Shown one piece after another: positions 1 to 8,344 of a DNA stretch of 63,365 nt. Made by a program: the position numbers and the translations under genes. The notes beneath the pieces were generated by a model. The model was not told where the DNA came from and ran no database searches. It saw only the letters and a program-made list of their open reading frames with translations. The stretch lies in the NCBI GenBank assembly GCA_021811525.1, contig JAJZOK010000050.1, forward strand, positions 1-63,365, read 5' to 3'. This DNA is from Thermoplasmata archaeon. GTDB lineage: Archaea > Thermoplasmatota > Thermoplasmata > Thermoplasmatales > Thermoplasmataceae. Position 1 is the first letter of the stretch; each line of letters starts with the position of its first letter.

Positions 1-141
1 CAGCAGCAGATCTTTTCAGGTTATCTCCATTGGATACCATAACCTGTAAACTTTTGAGTGTTTAAGACCATTGGCAATTTTAAAGCATCTCCACCTGAAA
101 AGGTTCGAAAATGTAAATACTGATTTTGTATTGGAACTGCA

Positions 142-636
142 ATGAATGAAAAATCCTGGAAAGAATCCTACACAGAACTTCAGAGGCTAGTACTGCCTCC
201 GGACACAAATATCTTCAATGATCTTTACGGAGGAAGGCTTGTAGAATGGATTGACAACGTCGCTGCCATTGTTGCAACAAAGCATTCCAGACGAAGAAAT
301 GTTACTGGGAGCATTGACAGCTTGTTCTTCCTGTCGCCCATAAATCTAGGGGATATAGTCCACATGACTGGAAGGATAAATTATGTTCACAAATCAACCA
401 TGGAAATACAGGTCGATGTTTATTCAGAGGAAGGCCTAACAGGCGAGAAGAATTTCACAACAACCTGTATGCTCACTTATGTTGCCATCACTCAGGATGG
501 CAGGCCCACTGAGGTTCCGGGCCTTGTGCTTGAGAATGAAGACGACAAAGAGAGATTCCAGCAGGGAGAGACCCGGCGGCAAGTCAGGATGAAGAATTTG
601 GGCGACATCAAGGCACGACAGCCCAAGAGCATATAA
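142..636 (+). CDS. acyl-CoA thioesterase, hotdog fold (YciA/BACH type)
   Basis: Predicted cytosolic acyl-CoA hydrolase of 164 residues, the usual length of a single-hotdog enzyme. The segment NDLYGGRLVEWID (residues 26-38) matches the Asn...Gly-Gly...Asp pattern of the acyl-CoA hydrolase family's active-site helix, and DSLFFLSPINLGDIV follows in the place of the conserved beta strand with FxxP-x-xxGD. The C-terminal 30 residues are charged. The gene stands alone: a new promoter lies just downstream for the next cassette. The substrate chain length cannot be read from sequence; in an ether-lipid archaeon the role is probably CoA recycling, which is inference. Confidence 0.85.
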   Translation: MNEKSWKESYTELQRLVLPPDTNIFNDLYGGRLVEWIDNVAAIVATKHSRRRNVTGSIDSLFFLSPINLGDIVHMTGRINYVHKSTMEIQVDVYSEEGLTGEKNFTTTCMLTYVAITQDGRPTEVPGLVLENEDDKERFQQGETRRQVRMKNLGDIKARQPKSI

Positions 637-642
637 TTTATA
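637..642 (+). promoter_or_regulatory. TATA box for the secretion-like cassette
   Basis: TTTATA centred about 26 nt before the ATG at 666, directly after the thioesterase stop. The spacing predicts a leaderless transcript that begins at or next to the start codon of the small pilin-like gene, so the cassette would be transcribed independently of the thioesterase. Confidence 0.5.
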
Positions 643-665
643 CATGAATTACATTCTTTTTATTA

Positions 666-953
666 ATGGAATTTAGTGCAATTATTAACTTAATTACACA
701 AAGTGCACAAGTGACCGTTTCAGTTCAGATTCAGGGAATTCTTAACAGGGTTTACGAAGTGGTAGCATCAGTGTCAGCTGTCATCATTGCCATTCTATGG
801 ATCCCCATTGCCATGGGGTTCTTCGGCGCAGACGAAAATCGACGTTACGAAGCTAGGATAAGGATGAAAAATGCTTTGATTGGAACATTCATCTACGTTG
901 TAGCGGTCAGCGGGCTTCTTTACACGCTGGTGAAATACCTTATCACCGGGTAA
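666..953 (+). CDS. small two-TM protein, VirB2/TrbC or CedA1/TedC-like pilin candidate
   Basis: 95 residues with two hydrophobic helices (about 31-52 and 70-92) separated by a short charged cytoplasmic-type loop rich in Arg, Glu and Asp (54-68). This is the layout of VirB2/TrbC conjugative pilins and of the archaeal CedA1/TedC proteins, which are known to be related to them. The polar N-terminus of about 25 residues has no cleavage motif that I can recognise. The next gene, a polytopic membrane protein, begins 12 nt downstream, and a VirB4-like ATPase follows with overlap, so membership of a DNA-transfer or secretion apparatus is inferred mainly from order and topology. No specific family is proved; a generic two-TM protein remains possible. 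Confidence 0.55.
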   Translation: MEFSAIINLITQSAQVTVSVQIQGILNRVYEVVASVSAVIIAILWIPIAMGFFGADENRRYEARIRMKNALIGTFIYVVAVSGLLYTLVKYLITG

Positions 954-965
954 GACTGGGTTAAA

Positions 966-2015
966 ATGCAGTTTCTGCCTATTCTCCTTTCAATACTGCA
1001 ATTTATAGATCAACTTTACAAATCGCTCATTGGAGTACTTTGGTACGCATGCATATATTATGGTTTAAACCCGCATTATACATTTCTGCTGACGTTCCTG
1101 GGAAACCCGGAATTCATTTCTCTTACGAATAGTCTTTACACTGGATTCTTCTTTCAATTCAGCGTACTCATATTGCTATTCGCATCCCTGGGGGCTCTTA
1201 TCATCAATCTATATTCTAATCCAAGCTCCGGATACATATTCCTCTTTAAGTGGATAGTAGCCGTTTTAGTTGGTGCAGTATCAGTTTTTGTAATTACATG
1301 GCTGTTATCACTTGTAGGGTCCTTATATGGTGCTATTTTTAATTCAACAAGTTTCAGCTGGTATAATTTCCTGAATTTTTCTTCGTACCCCACATTGGGC
1401 CGAGTGCCAAACACCCAATCTGGTTCCCTTGGCATCCTCATTGAGATATTTGCATTAACTGGGTATTTTGTTTCTGTTTCCAGCCTGTTGGCAATCCTCA
1501 TGATCCGACAGGCTTTGATGCTGTTCGCAATTGTACTTGTGCCATTTGCCACAATTCTTGGTTCAACATCCAAAGGAAGGAGATTTTCAAGCATCGTCTG
1601 GGAGATCATCATTGAGATGTCAGTTTACCCATTCTTTGTTCTGCTTTCTCTATATTTGGCGCACATATTTGCCTGGGATGTCCCGCTGCAACTGGCATTC
1701 CTGTTCCTTCCCACAATAATTCCCGGCTATCTCCTTGCAACAGGCAACGGCTTTCTCAGCGCCCCGATTTTTGGTTTCCTAGGAGGACTTTCACTGTCAG
1801 GTGCGGCTAGCAGGGGGTTGGAAGCTGCAAACATAGCAACTATGCCATTCCGTGGCGGGAGCATTGGAGGATCTGTTCGAGATGCTGCAATGCTTCCTCT
1901 GAGGGAAAAGCACTTCATTAATGAAGTGCCAAGAAACAATGTCTCAAAGAGTGAAATGCCATGGAAAGAACTTCTCAACGAGGAGCTCAAGTACAGAAGA
2001 GAGAGATTAGATTGA
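966..2015 (+). CDS. polytopic membrane protein, VirB6/TrbL or CedA-like
   Basis: 349 residues with about six to eight membrane helices, a polar central loop (about 115-155) and a soluble, charged C-terminal tail of about 70 residues. The stretch around residues 180-235 (RQALMLFAIVLVPFA, then a basic loop, then FSSIVWEIIIEM) resembles the VirB6/TrbL pattern of a helix with a leading Arg, a Pro-containing core and a short cytoplasmic loop. Known family role: channel component in the inner membrane of type IV secretion, or the membrane pore CedA in archaeal DNA import. The gene overlaps the following ATPase gene, which implies co-expression. Assignment depends on context more than on a diagnostic motif. 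Confidence 0.5.
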   Translation: MQFLPILLSILQFIDQLYKSLIGVLWYACIYYGLNPHYTFLLTFLGNPEFISLTNSLYTGFFFQFSVLILLFASLGALIINLYSNPSSGYIFLFKWIVAVLVGAVSVFVITWLLSLVGSLYGAIFNSTSFSWYNFLNFSSYPTLGRVPNTQSGSLGILIEIFALTGYFVSVSSLLAILMIRQALMLFAIVLVPFATILGSTSKGRRFSSIVWEIIIEMSVYPFFVLLSLYLAHIFAWDVPLQLAFLFLPTIIPGYLLATGNGFLSAPIFGFLGGLSLSGAASRGLEAANIATMPFRGGSIGGSVRDAAMLPLREKHFINEVPRNNVSKSEMPWKELLNEELKYRRERLD

Positions 2016-4084
2016 TAAAGCACCGCCTGCCAGTTAACGTATACCAGTACAAACCAACAATTGCAGGTTTACCTATTGGAGATTTGCTGGTGGTGCTTAT
2101 CATTCTGTGCGCCTCTATTCTTGCGTCGAAACTAAGCATTATTGCCTCAGTAAGCATTTTGCCTGCATCTCTGATTTTCTTCATACTATACGCCAGGAAA
2201 GGGGAAACTCCTGCCAATTTCTGGCGTAAAACAGTGAACAAGCATCAGGAAACCCCCGTAGAGGCGGAATTTAATGAGTTTAATGGACACCTGGTTGTTA
2301 CTGTAAACTCTGAGGTATCTGTTTACTTTAGTATTACGGCAATGGATCTCCTATCGATGCGAGAAGCTTCTCAGAGTGACATTATTAAGAGTGTTGCAGA
2401 AGCTTTAGACAAGGTGCAATCAAGTATTGACTTTTTGTCGATGCATGAAGAGGAACTTAGTGATTTCAGCCCTCTTCAGCGTATCTCCTTTCAGTCTTTT
2501 ATTAGAATAGCGATGAAGATAGATGGACGTGCCCCCGGAGTTACTTCAGAAAAATTATTGGAATCTGCTGATGAATTTGTCCAACTTTTAGGCAATGCAG
2601 GACACAGACTAACAGAAATCAACAATAAAGAAGAATTGAGAAGGGTTTTGCTGAAAACAGCAGGAGTCTCCTCACGGCTTGAAGTAGCTAAATCCGGTAT
2701 GAGGGTGGACGGGTTAAGACTAAAACAAGAATTTTCCCAATTTGCTAATTTTGCGAAGACGGATCGGTATGTCTCTGAAATTGCAATCAAGAATGCAAAT
2801 TACTTTTCAGGCCCTTATTATCTGGCTCTTCTGGAGAGCATGAGGCTTCCTTTTGACATAATTATTTCGTTGAGGAAGATTCCGGCTGCTAACAAACTGA
2901 AGTACATTAACAGGCTTCTAGCGGAACGGAAGGCCGAGTATCGGTTTACACGGGGGTTGTCTAAGGAAACTGAGTTCTTAAAGCAACAGATCACAGATCT
3001 TCAAATCATGGCCGGAAAAGTGGAGAAATCCCGGAATCAAATTTTAGATCTTTCCTTTACCATAAGGGTCTTTTCCGACCATCCTGCAATCCTAAACGCG
3101 AGGATGCAACGGGTAGATACAGCATTGGAAATGCTTGGTTTCCAGACCTCCAGGGAAAATGCACACATTATTCGCAAATTAAGGAACTTCTCATTGACTC
3201 CGTCTAAGCCAAAATATCTGATGGATTCAGAAAGCATAGCAGGATTACTCCCGGTTTACAGAGAAGAACCTTGTGACACAAATGGCATAATTATCGGCAT
3301 AGATGACATAAGCGAAAATGCAGTCTGGTATAATCCCTTCTCCCAGAATTCATATAATTCCCTGGTCATCGGTGAAACTGGCTCCGGTAAATCGTATTTT
3401 ACCAAGATGTTTCTTAGGAGGGCCCTTGACTTTAAAATCGCACATAAGGCCATTATTTTCGACCCCCTGAATGAATATGATTGCGGGTCTTTCAACCAGA
3501 GTTGCGCAGAATTCACCATTGGATCATATCTAAAAAGTGGCAAGGAACACTTAACTGTGGATGAAACAGGAAACAAGATTACCAATGAGGCTTCAGTAAA
3601 GATCATAAAACCAAGATATGAGGAAATTGACAGTGATGTGGAAGTCAGTGATTTTCTGCTCACTGTTAATCGGGAAATGTCAAAGAATAAGGACAGTAAT
3701 GTTCTCATTATAATAGATGAGAGCCACATCATGCTAAGGAACCCCTCAAACGCAAAGTTGCTCGGGACAATGGTCAGGCATTCCAGGCACTTTAGGACCT
3801 CAATAATGAATATCTCCCAGAATACCGACGATTTCCTCAGCCGAAACTCTTCAAATATCGCTTACAACAGCAATAGGCTCTTTATTTTCAGAAATAGGAA
3901 TATTAATGAATCACACAAGAAAGTACTGAAGATAGATGGATTCGACATACCAAAACCTGAGAACCTTGCTGGCGGAAATCGCCACCCTTATTCAGAATGC
4001 ATAGTCTCAGATGGAACTTACTGTAAGACCTTGAGGATTATAACAAGCGAAGAAGAAGATAAATTGCTGAAAAAATCAACTTGA
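1961..4084 (+). CDS. VirB4/CedB-like HerA-FtsK ATPase with N-terminal VirB3/PrgI-like membrane segment
   Basis: About 707 residues. Residues 28-80 hold a short KPTIAGLP motif followed by two close TM helices, the arrangement of VirB3/PrgI proteins and of CedB N-termini. A long middle region (100-430) has no recognisable motif, as in VirB4 proteins. The C-terminal motor has Walker A GETGSGKSYFTK (about residue 472) and Walker B VLIIIDESH (about 583), typical of the VirB4/TraC/HerA-FtsK clade that powers pilus assembly or DNA movement. The ATG used here lies 55 nt inside the upstream gene; a TTG at 2012 that forms a TTGA overlap with the upstream stop is an equally good start and matches the overlap style of kdp here. 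No nurA, mre11 or rad50 is adjacent, which argues against the HerA repair role. Confidence 0.75.
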   Translation: MERTSQRGAQVQKREIRLIKHRLPVNVYQYKPTIAGLPIGDLLVVLIILCASILASKLSIIASVSILPASLIFFILYARKGETPANFWRKTVNKHQETPVEAEFNEFNGHLVVTVNSEVSVYFSITAMDLLSMREASQSDIIKSVAEALDKVQSSIDFLSMHEEELSDFSPLQRISFQSFIRIAMKIDGRAPGVTSEKLLESADEFVQLLGNAGHRLTEINNKEELRRVLLKTAGVSSRLEVAKSGMRVDGLRLKQEFSQFANFAKTDRYVSEIAIKNANYFSGPYYLALLESMRLPFDIIISLRKIPAANKLKYINRLLAERKAEYRFTRGLSKETEFLKQQITDLQIMAGKVEKSRNQILDLSFTIRVFSDHPAILNARMQRVDTALEMLGFQTSRENAHIIRKLRNFSLTPSKPKYLMDSESIAGLLPVYREEPCDTNGIIIGIDDISENAVWYNPFSQNSYNSLVIGETGSGKSYFTKMFLRRALDFKIAHKAIIFDPLNEYDCGSFNQSCAEFTIGSYLKSGKEHLTVDETGNKITNEASVKIIKPRYEEIDSDVEVSDFLLTVNREMSKNKDSNVLIIIDESHIMLRNPSNAKLLGTMVRHSRHFRTSIMNISQNTDDFLSRNSSNIAYNSNRLFIFRNRNINESHKKVLKIDGFDIPKPENLAGGNRHPYSECIVSDGTYCKTLRIITSEEEDKLLKKST

Positions 4085-4318
4085 GGCCGAGTCTTCTTTC
4101 TTTATGAGTTCCTGCACGAGCCAAAGCTCCAGAAGCCCGAAAACGACGAGTACGATAGTGAATGAATACAGGCCTATATCTGTCCAGGTTCCGAACAGGA
4201 CTGACCAGATAACGTAAAAAGCCACACCTATAACGAGGAGCCCGAAACCCATGAACCTTTCCCAGAAATGCCTCCTCCAGAGCGAAGGTTTGGCCTTTGT
4301 TTCATTTAGTGTCGCCAT
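4076..4318 (-). CDS. small two-TM membrane protein, unknown function
   Basis: 80 residues from the ATG at 4318; an upstream extension in frame is Cys/Ile-rich and looks like non-coding leader. A basic N-terminus (KPSLWRRHFWERF) precedes two TM helices (roughly residues 20-40 and 47-67) and an acidic tail. The 3' end overlaps the ATPase gene by 9 nt in convergent orientation. I do not recognise the family. It resembles the 2TM-domain type of small archaeal membrane proteins, but no function can be assigned. Confidence 0.5.
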   Translation of the reverse strand: MATLNETKAKPSLWRRHFWERFMGFGLLVIGVAFYVIWSVLFGTWTDIGLYSFTIVLVVFGLLELWLVQELIKKEDSASS

Positions 4319-4491
4319 ATTACAATTGAGCCTAATTATCCAGATGTATTTCAGTATATCGCTACATTGCAATTGGACCTTGCAAATTGAGCAATTGTGG
4401 TTTATAATTTTGAAATACGCCATTTAATGGGACATTCGAAATACTCAGTTTTATCGGGATTGAGTTCTCCTCATTCTATGCAGGATTTTAT

Positions 4492-5469
4492 ATGAATAGC
4501 ACATTAAGGTTGATGAATTCCACTTCCGGGAGCGCCATTGAAGTACAAAACCTTGTAAAATCGTACGACGGAAAGAGGAATGCAGTTGACGATATAACAT
4601 TCTCCGTCAGGAAGGGCGAGATTTATGGGCTTCTGGGAAAGAACGGAGCTGGAAAAAGCACCACTATTAAGATTCTTACCACCCTTATTGATCCAACTTC
4701 GGGCAACGTGAATGTACTAGGATATGATCCCCTGAAACATCCGTTGCAGATCAAGAAAAGGATTGGGGTAGTACAGCAGGCTGAGTCCTTTGATTTCACA
4801 ACCGTTGAAAACAACCTCAAGGTATATGCCACGCTCTGGGAAATGCCAAGGGAGGAAGCTAAGGCAAGGGCAGAGGAACTCCTCGAGCTTTTTGAACTGA
4901 CTGATGTAAGGAAGACCAGGGCCTTCGAACTATCTGGCGGGCAGAAGAAGAAGCTCCAGGTGGCAAGGGAACTTATGCATGATATGGATGTCCTTTTCCT
5001 GGATGAACCAACTGTTGGAATGGACCCAATAATGAGAAGGAGGATCCTCGACAATATCAGAAAAAGGGCCGCAGGGGGGATGACAGTCCTTTTCACGACC
5101 CATTTCCTTGAGGAAGCCGATTACATATGTGACCGGATCGCCATCATGGCCAACGGAAAAATACGAGTGGAGGGCACCTCATTTGAACTCAAGTCAAAAT
5201 ATGGCGGCCTTAGAACCTTGGAAATAACAACTCCCGATACAATTGTGGAACCTGAAATTTTGAAATTGAAAAGCGAATTGGTCGACTCTGGTTTGGCACA
5301 GGATGTAATGCTGGAGGGCAAGACACTGAAAATTGTGGGCAAAGGGATCACTAAAGTGCTGGAGGAAATTCTACGGCTTGCCAGGAACTACATCAAGAGC
5401 ATCGAAAGCATAAATCTAAGAGATGCAACCCTTGATGATGTGTTTATAGAGGTGGTGAACAACCAATGA
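4492..5469 (+). CDS. ABC-2 type exporter, ATP-binding subunit (DrrA/CcmA-like)
   Basis: 325-residue ATPase with Walker A GKNGAGKST (about residue 48), signature LSGGQKKK (about 148), Walker B VLFLDEP (about 168) and the H-loop TTHFLEEAD. About 100 residues after the core form the C-terminal extension common in drug and polysaccharide exporters of the DrrA type. It overlaps the permease gene by 4 nt (ATGA), so the two encode one heterotetrameric exporter. A second Met at codon 8 is an alternative start; neither has a clear ribosome binding site. Substrate unknown; drug, lipid or glycoconjugate export are the family's usual roles. Confidence 0.9.
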   Translation: MNSTLRLMNSTSGSAIEVQNLVKSYDGKRNAVDDITFSVRKGEIYGLLGKNGAGKSTTIKILTTLIDPTSGNVNVLGYDPLKHPLQIKKRIGVVQQAESFDFTTVENNLKVYATLWEMPREEAKARAEELLELFELTDVRKTRAFELSGGQKKKLQVARELMHDMDVLFLDEPTVGMDPIMRRRILDNIRKRAAGGMTVLFTTHFLEEADYICDRIAIMANGKIRVEGTSFELKSKYGGLRTLEITTPDTIVEPEILKLKSELVDSGLAQDVMLEGKTLKIVGKGITKVLEEILRLARNYIKSIESINLRDATLDDVFIEVVNNQ

Positions 5470-6239
5470 GAATACCCGCATCAATCAGGCTTACTTACAG
5501 AAATATCATGGTTAACATGGATACTGGAACCATGGTTTTCATGCTTGGTTTGCCAGCTCTGTACCTTCTGGTAATGGGCTCCATGTTCCAGACCCTGATA
5601 AGTGGAGTAAGCCTCAACGGCGAAACCATATCGTACACCCATTTCCTTGGGCCGGGGATTGTCGCCATGCAGACCCTTACTGCAGGCAATATTGGAGGAA
5701 GCATGCTTTGGAGTGACAGGAGATGGGGGATGTTTGAACAGCTCCTGGTTGGCCCGTTCAAGAGAACAGATTATCTGCTTGGAATAATGTTTGTCGCCAT
5801 TATCTTCACCCTTGGTGGAAGCTTTGTTATGCTGGTGCTTTCTGAAGCGGTTTCGGGAGGATTTATCCTCAATGCAGTTTCCATTACACTTACTGTGTTG
5901 GCGCTGGTTATTGGCACCATACTTTTCTCTGCACTGTTCCTGATAATTTCTACTCTTGCCAAGACAATGCAGGCTTACAACACCATAACCATAGTTCTCT
6001 TCTTTGTACTGGATTTCGCAAGTTCTATTTTCTATACCATCACGCCCCAGACACCCCTCCCTGTTAGACTGATGGCTTTAGGGAATCCGCTAACCTATGT
6101 CATAGATGTGGTACGAAATTCCTTGGTCTACGCCCCCACTATTTCCACCCTATATGACCTTGCCATCATTTCTGTGATAACCGCGATACTCTTTGCCATA
6201 GCAAGGCAACTTTACCAACGCATAAAAATGGGGATTTGA
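5466..6239 (+). CDS. ABC-2 type exporter, permease subunit
   Basis: 257-residue integral membrane protein with six predicted TM helices. It carries the ABC-2 family pattern after the first loop: TAGNIGGSMLWSDRRWGMFEQ, in which a short amphipathic coupling segment precedes the third helix. The start overlaps the ATPase stop by 4 nt. No other gene follows for 74 nt, so the transporter is a simple two-gene operon. Confidence 0.88.
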   Translation: MRIPASIRLTYRNIMVNMDTGTMVFMLGLPALYLLVMGSMFQTLISGVSLNGETISYTHFLGPGIVAMQTLTAGNIGGSMLWSDRRWGMFEQLLVGPFKRTDYLLGIMFVAIIFTLGGSFVMLVLSEAVSGGFILNAVSITLTVLALVIGTILFSALFLIISTLAKTMQAYNTITIVLFFVLDFASSIFYTITPQTPLPVRLMALGNPLTYVIDVVRNSLVYAPTISTLYDLAIISVITAILFAIARQLYQRIKMGI

Positions 6240-6260
6240 TTCCACAAAATTCTATTTTTC

Positions 6261-6287
6261 TTGACATTTGGCGTCAAAATATTTATG
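6261..6287 (+). promoter_or_regulatory. promoter of the mptD-trm1 group with an inverted repeat
   Basis: An ATTTATG box at 6281-6287 is centred about 29 nt before the ATG at 6314 and suggests a near-leaderless transcript. Just upstream TTGAC (6261-6265) and GTCAA (6273-6277) form a short inverted repeat with a 7-nt spacer in the position of a BRE or operator. Five-base arms can arise by chance. Confidence 0.4.
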
Positions 6288-6313
6288 TTTATCGGGGTGA
6301 TTAGGAAGAGCCC

Positions 6314-6676
6314 ATGCATGATCCCGCCAGCAAGTATTTCAATTGTACTGATAGAGAGCGTGCCATATTTGAGGCCGGCATAAAACTGGGTACTATTTAC
6401 CACCAGTATGTTGGTGCCCCCCTAAACCTTAGTAATGCGGAATCACTTGAAAAGGCAATGAGCCAGAGCGCAAAGGTTCAGCCGTTTGTTGAGGATGCAG
6501 TAGTGAGGATAGACAAGGAACAGATCTCAAAGAAGCAGGGCGTATACAAGTACATCACACTTACGGGTGACATGCTCAATGTCACAATACGGGTAAAATA
6601 CGGTGACGAACAGGTTACAGCGAAGTTGCGGTATGTTCCAGAAATGGATTATCCGCTGATGTATATAGAGGAGTAA
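6314..6676 (+). CDS. mptD: archaeal dihydroneopterin aldolase (MptD family)
   Basis: 120-residue protein, the length of the archaeal-specific dihydroneopterin aldolases that cleave 7,8-dihydroneopterin to 6-hydroxymethyl-7,8-dihydropterin and glycolaldehyde. The segment RERAIFEAGIKLGTIYHQYV near the N-terminus matches the family's conserved FEAGIKLG...HQ core, and VEDAVVRID and the strand pattern at the end also fit. It provides the pterin precursor for folate- or methanopterin-type cofactors. It is first in a plus-strand run and lies 9 nt before the NTPase gene. Confidence 0.8.
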   Translation: MHDPASKYFNCTDRERAIFEAGIKLGTIYHQYVGAPLNLSNAESLEKAMSQSAKVQPFVEDAVVRIDKEQISKKQGVYKYITLTGDMLNVTIRVKYGDEQVTAKLRYVPEMDYPLMYIEE

Positions 6677-6685
6677 AAAAGTCAG

Positions 6686-7228
6686 ATGGCAGTAAAGATA
6701 GGAATAACGGGTCCAGTGGGGTCAATCAAGGCAGAGGCCCTCAAGAAAATCATAGAGATGCTTGAGAAAGACGGAACAGTAGTTCAAGGAGTCCTTGTTT
6801 CAGAAATTACAGAACACGGCAAACTGACAGGATATTCCCTGTTCGATATCAGCACCAAGAAAAAGATAACATTTGCACAGGCAGGGATTGTATCGAGGGT
6901 GAAAATCGACAAGCTTGGCGTGGATACCAGGCTGCTTGAGGAAATCCTCATACCAAGCCTTCAGAAGGCAAGGGAATCTTCGGATGTCATCGTGATAGAT
7001 GAAGTAGGAAAGCTGGAAAATACCACTAGAAATATTCAAACTGAAATCGAGACGACACTGAAATCAGAGAAGCCGCTTATAGTAACACTCCACAAGAAGT
7101 CTAGAAACCCGGTACTGCAGGAGATCAGGAGTCTCGAAGGGATCAGAGTTTTTGATATCACTCCCATAAACAGGAGCATCCTGCCTTTCAGAGTCCTCAT
7201 GGTACTCAGGGGAGAAGAAGGCGCGTAA
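6686..7228 (+). CDS. THEP1-type NTPase with degenerate P-loop
   Basis: 180 residues aligning along their length with the archaeal THEP1 nucleoside-triphosphatase family: glycine-rich loop, a beta-hairpin with GVLVSEI, the Walker B/DE motif VIVIDEVGK and a late TLHKKS segment in the sensor position. The usual GxxGxGKT/S is replaced by GPVGSIKAE (residues 9-17): the glycine before Lys is Ile and the following Thr/Ser is Ala. The Lys is kept. Binding or hydrolysis may be altered. It stands between mptD and trm1, its stop touching the TTG start of trm1. A regulatory or nucleotide-sensing role is possible; not shown. Confidence 0.75.
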   Translation: MAVKIGITGPVGSIKAEALKKIIEMLEKDGTVVQGVLVSEITEHGKLTGYSLFDISTKKKITFAQAGIVSRVKIDKLGVDTRLLEEILIPSLQKARESSDVIVIDEVGKLENTTRNIQTEIETTLKSEKPLIVTLHKKSRNPVLQEIRSLEGIRVFDITPINRSILPFRVLMVLRGEEGA

Positions 7229-8290
7229 TTGATCATAAGGGAAGGGCTTTCCCAAATTTTTATACCTGATGAGAAAATTTTACCCGGCCCGGGCACTAAG
7301 AGGGTTGGTTTCTACAATCCTGACCAGGTCCTGAACAGAGACATCACTGTTGCGCTTGTCAACGCCTTAAGGCCCCGCAATTACCTTGATGGTTTCGGTG
7401 GTACCGGCATTAGGGGAATTAGAGTTACCAGAGAGACTGGCACAAACTCAGTTATTGCAGAAATCAACAGGAAATCCGTTGAAGTAATTGAGAGAAACCG
7501 AAAAGAAAATGAAGTGGATCTAGAAATCAGGAACGAGCCCTTCGAATCTGTAGTGTCAAGGTTGCTCTTTGATTTCATAGACGTTGACCCTTACGGTTCC
7601 ATAGTTCCATACCTGGATGTAGCGCTTACGCATGTGAAAAATGGTGGCTATATCGGGCTTACTGCCACCGACCTCTCTGCACTTACAGGCTCGGCCCCTA
7701 AAAAGACTGCAAGGAGGTATGGCGCACATGTTGAGAATGACCGCCTCAGGCATGAAACTGGAATCAGGCTGCTACTGTCGTATGTAGCAAAGAGGGCAGC
7801 TGCTCTGGATAAGCATATAGTTCCACTTGTTTCATTCTGGAGATCACACTATTACCGAACCATAATCAAGGTCTCCAACGGAGCCGGACGAGCTGATGAG
7901 GATCTCCTGAACATCAGGACTCTCTCCAAGCACGAGGAAATAGGCCCGGTATATCCCAAGAGCGAAGAGGGCCCATTATGGACTGGCCTCATGAATTCGC
8001 ATGATATTGTTGAAAAATCCTGCAAACAGTCAATGGAAGGAATAGGGGCGAAATCCTTGCAGTTCTTGGAATCACTTCAACACGAAGATGCAAGGGTATA
8101 TTTCTTTGAAACTGCGGATTATGCATCTTATACTGGAAAGAGCATTCCCAGGCTGGACAGGCTTATGGAGTCACTGAAGGATAACCTGAGTACTGTAGCC
8201 TGGAGAACTCATTTTTCGCCGACTGGGCTTAAAGTGAATGCAAACCATTCTGAATTTATGAGAATCTTTGAGGGAATTGCAGTTAAATAA
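7229..8290 (+). CDS. trm1: tRNA (guanine26-N2)-dimethyltransferase Trm1
   Basis: 353 residues, normal for archaeal Trm1. The N-terminal KRVGFYNPDQVLNRDI segment, the SAM-binding loop LDGFGGTGIRGIRV (about 53-66) and the catalytic DVDPYGS motif (about 117) with LTATDLSALTGSAP after it are diagnostic. It methylates G26 of many tRNAs to m2G or m22G. The start is TTG at 7229, immediately after the preceding TAA, so translation is probably coupled. The zinc-binding cysteines of some Trm1 C-terminal domains are absent. Confidence 0.93.
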   Translation: MIIREGLSQIFIPDEKILPGPGTKRVGFYNPDQVLNRDITVALVNALRPRNYLDGFGGTGIRGIRVTRETGTNSVIAEINRKSVEVIERNRKENEVDLEIRNEPFESVVSRLLFDFIDVDPYGSIVPYLDVALTHVKNGGYIGLTATDLSALTGSAPKKTARRYGAHVENDRLRHETGIRLLLSYVAKRAAALDKHIVPLVSFWRSHYYRTIIKVSNGAGRADEDLLNIRTLSKHEEIGPVYPKSEEGPLWTGLMNSHDIVEKSCKQSMEGIGAKSLQFLESLQHEDARVYFFETADYASYTGKSIPRLDRLMESLKDNLSTVAWRTHFSPTGLKVNANHSEFMRIFEGIAVK

Positions 8291-8310
8291 TCCGGTTTTT
8301 GCCATTCGCA

Positions 8311-8320
8311 AATATAATAA
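8311..8320 (+). promoter_or_regulatory. TATA box for the UbiA-type prenyltransferase gene
   Basis: AATATAATAA is centred about 29 nt before the ATG at 8345. It sits within the 54-nt gap after trm1, which suggests that the two lipid genes have their own near-leaderless transcript. Confidence 0.45.
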
Positions 8321-8344
8321 CGGTTTTTATTTTCCCCTTTTGGA

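Noticed and set aside
1..141. Possible 3' end of an upstream gene at the left edge
   Set aside because: Each frame reaches a stop quickly and no recognisable C-terminus is visible in so short a stretch.
1961..4084. ATPase as a HerA DNA-repair helicase
   Set aside because: No nurA, mre11 or rad50 next to it, and it has N-terminal membrane helices plus two membrane-protein partners, which fit secretion/DNA transfer better.
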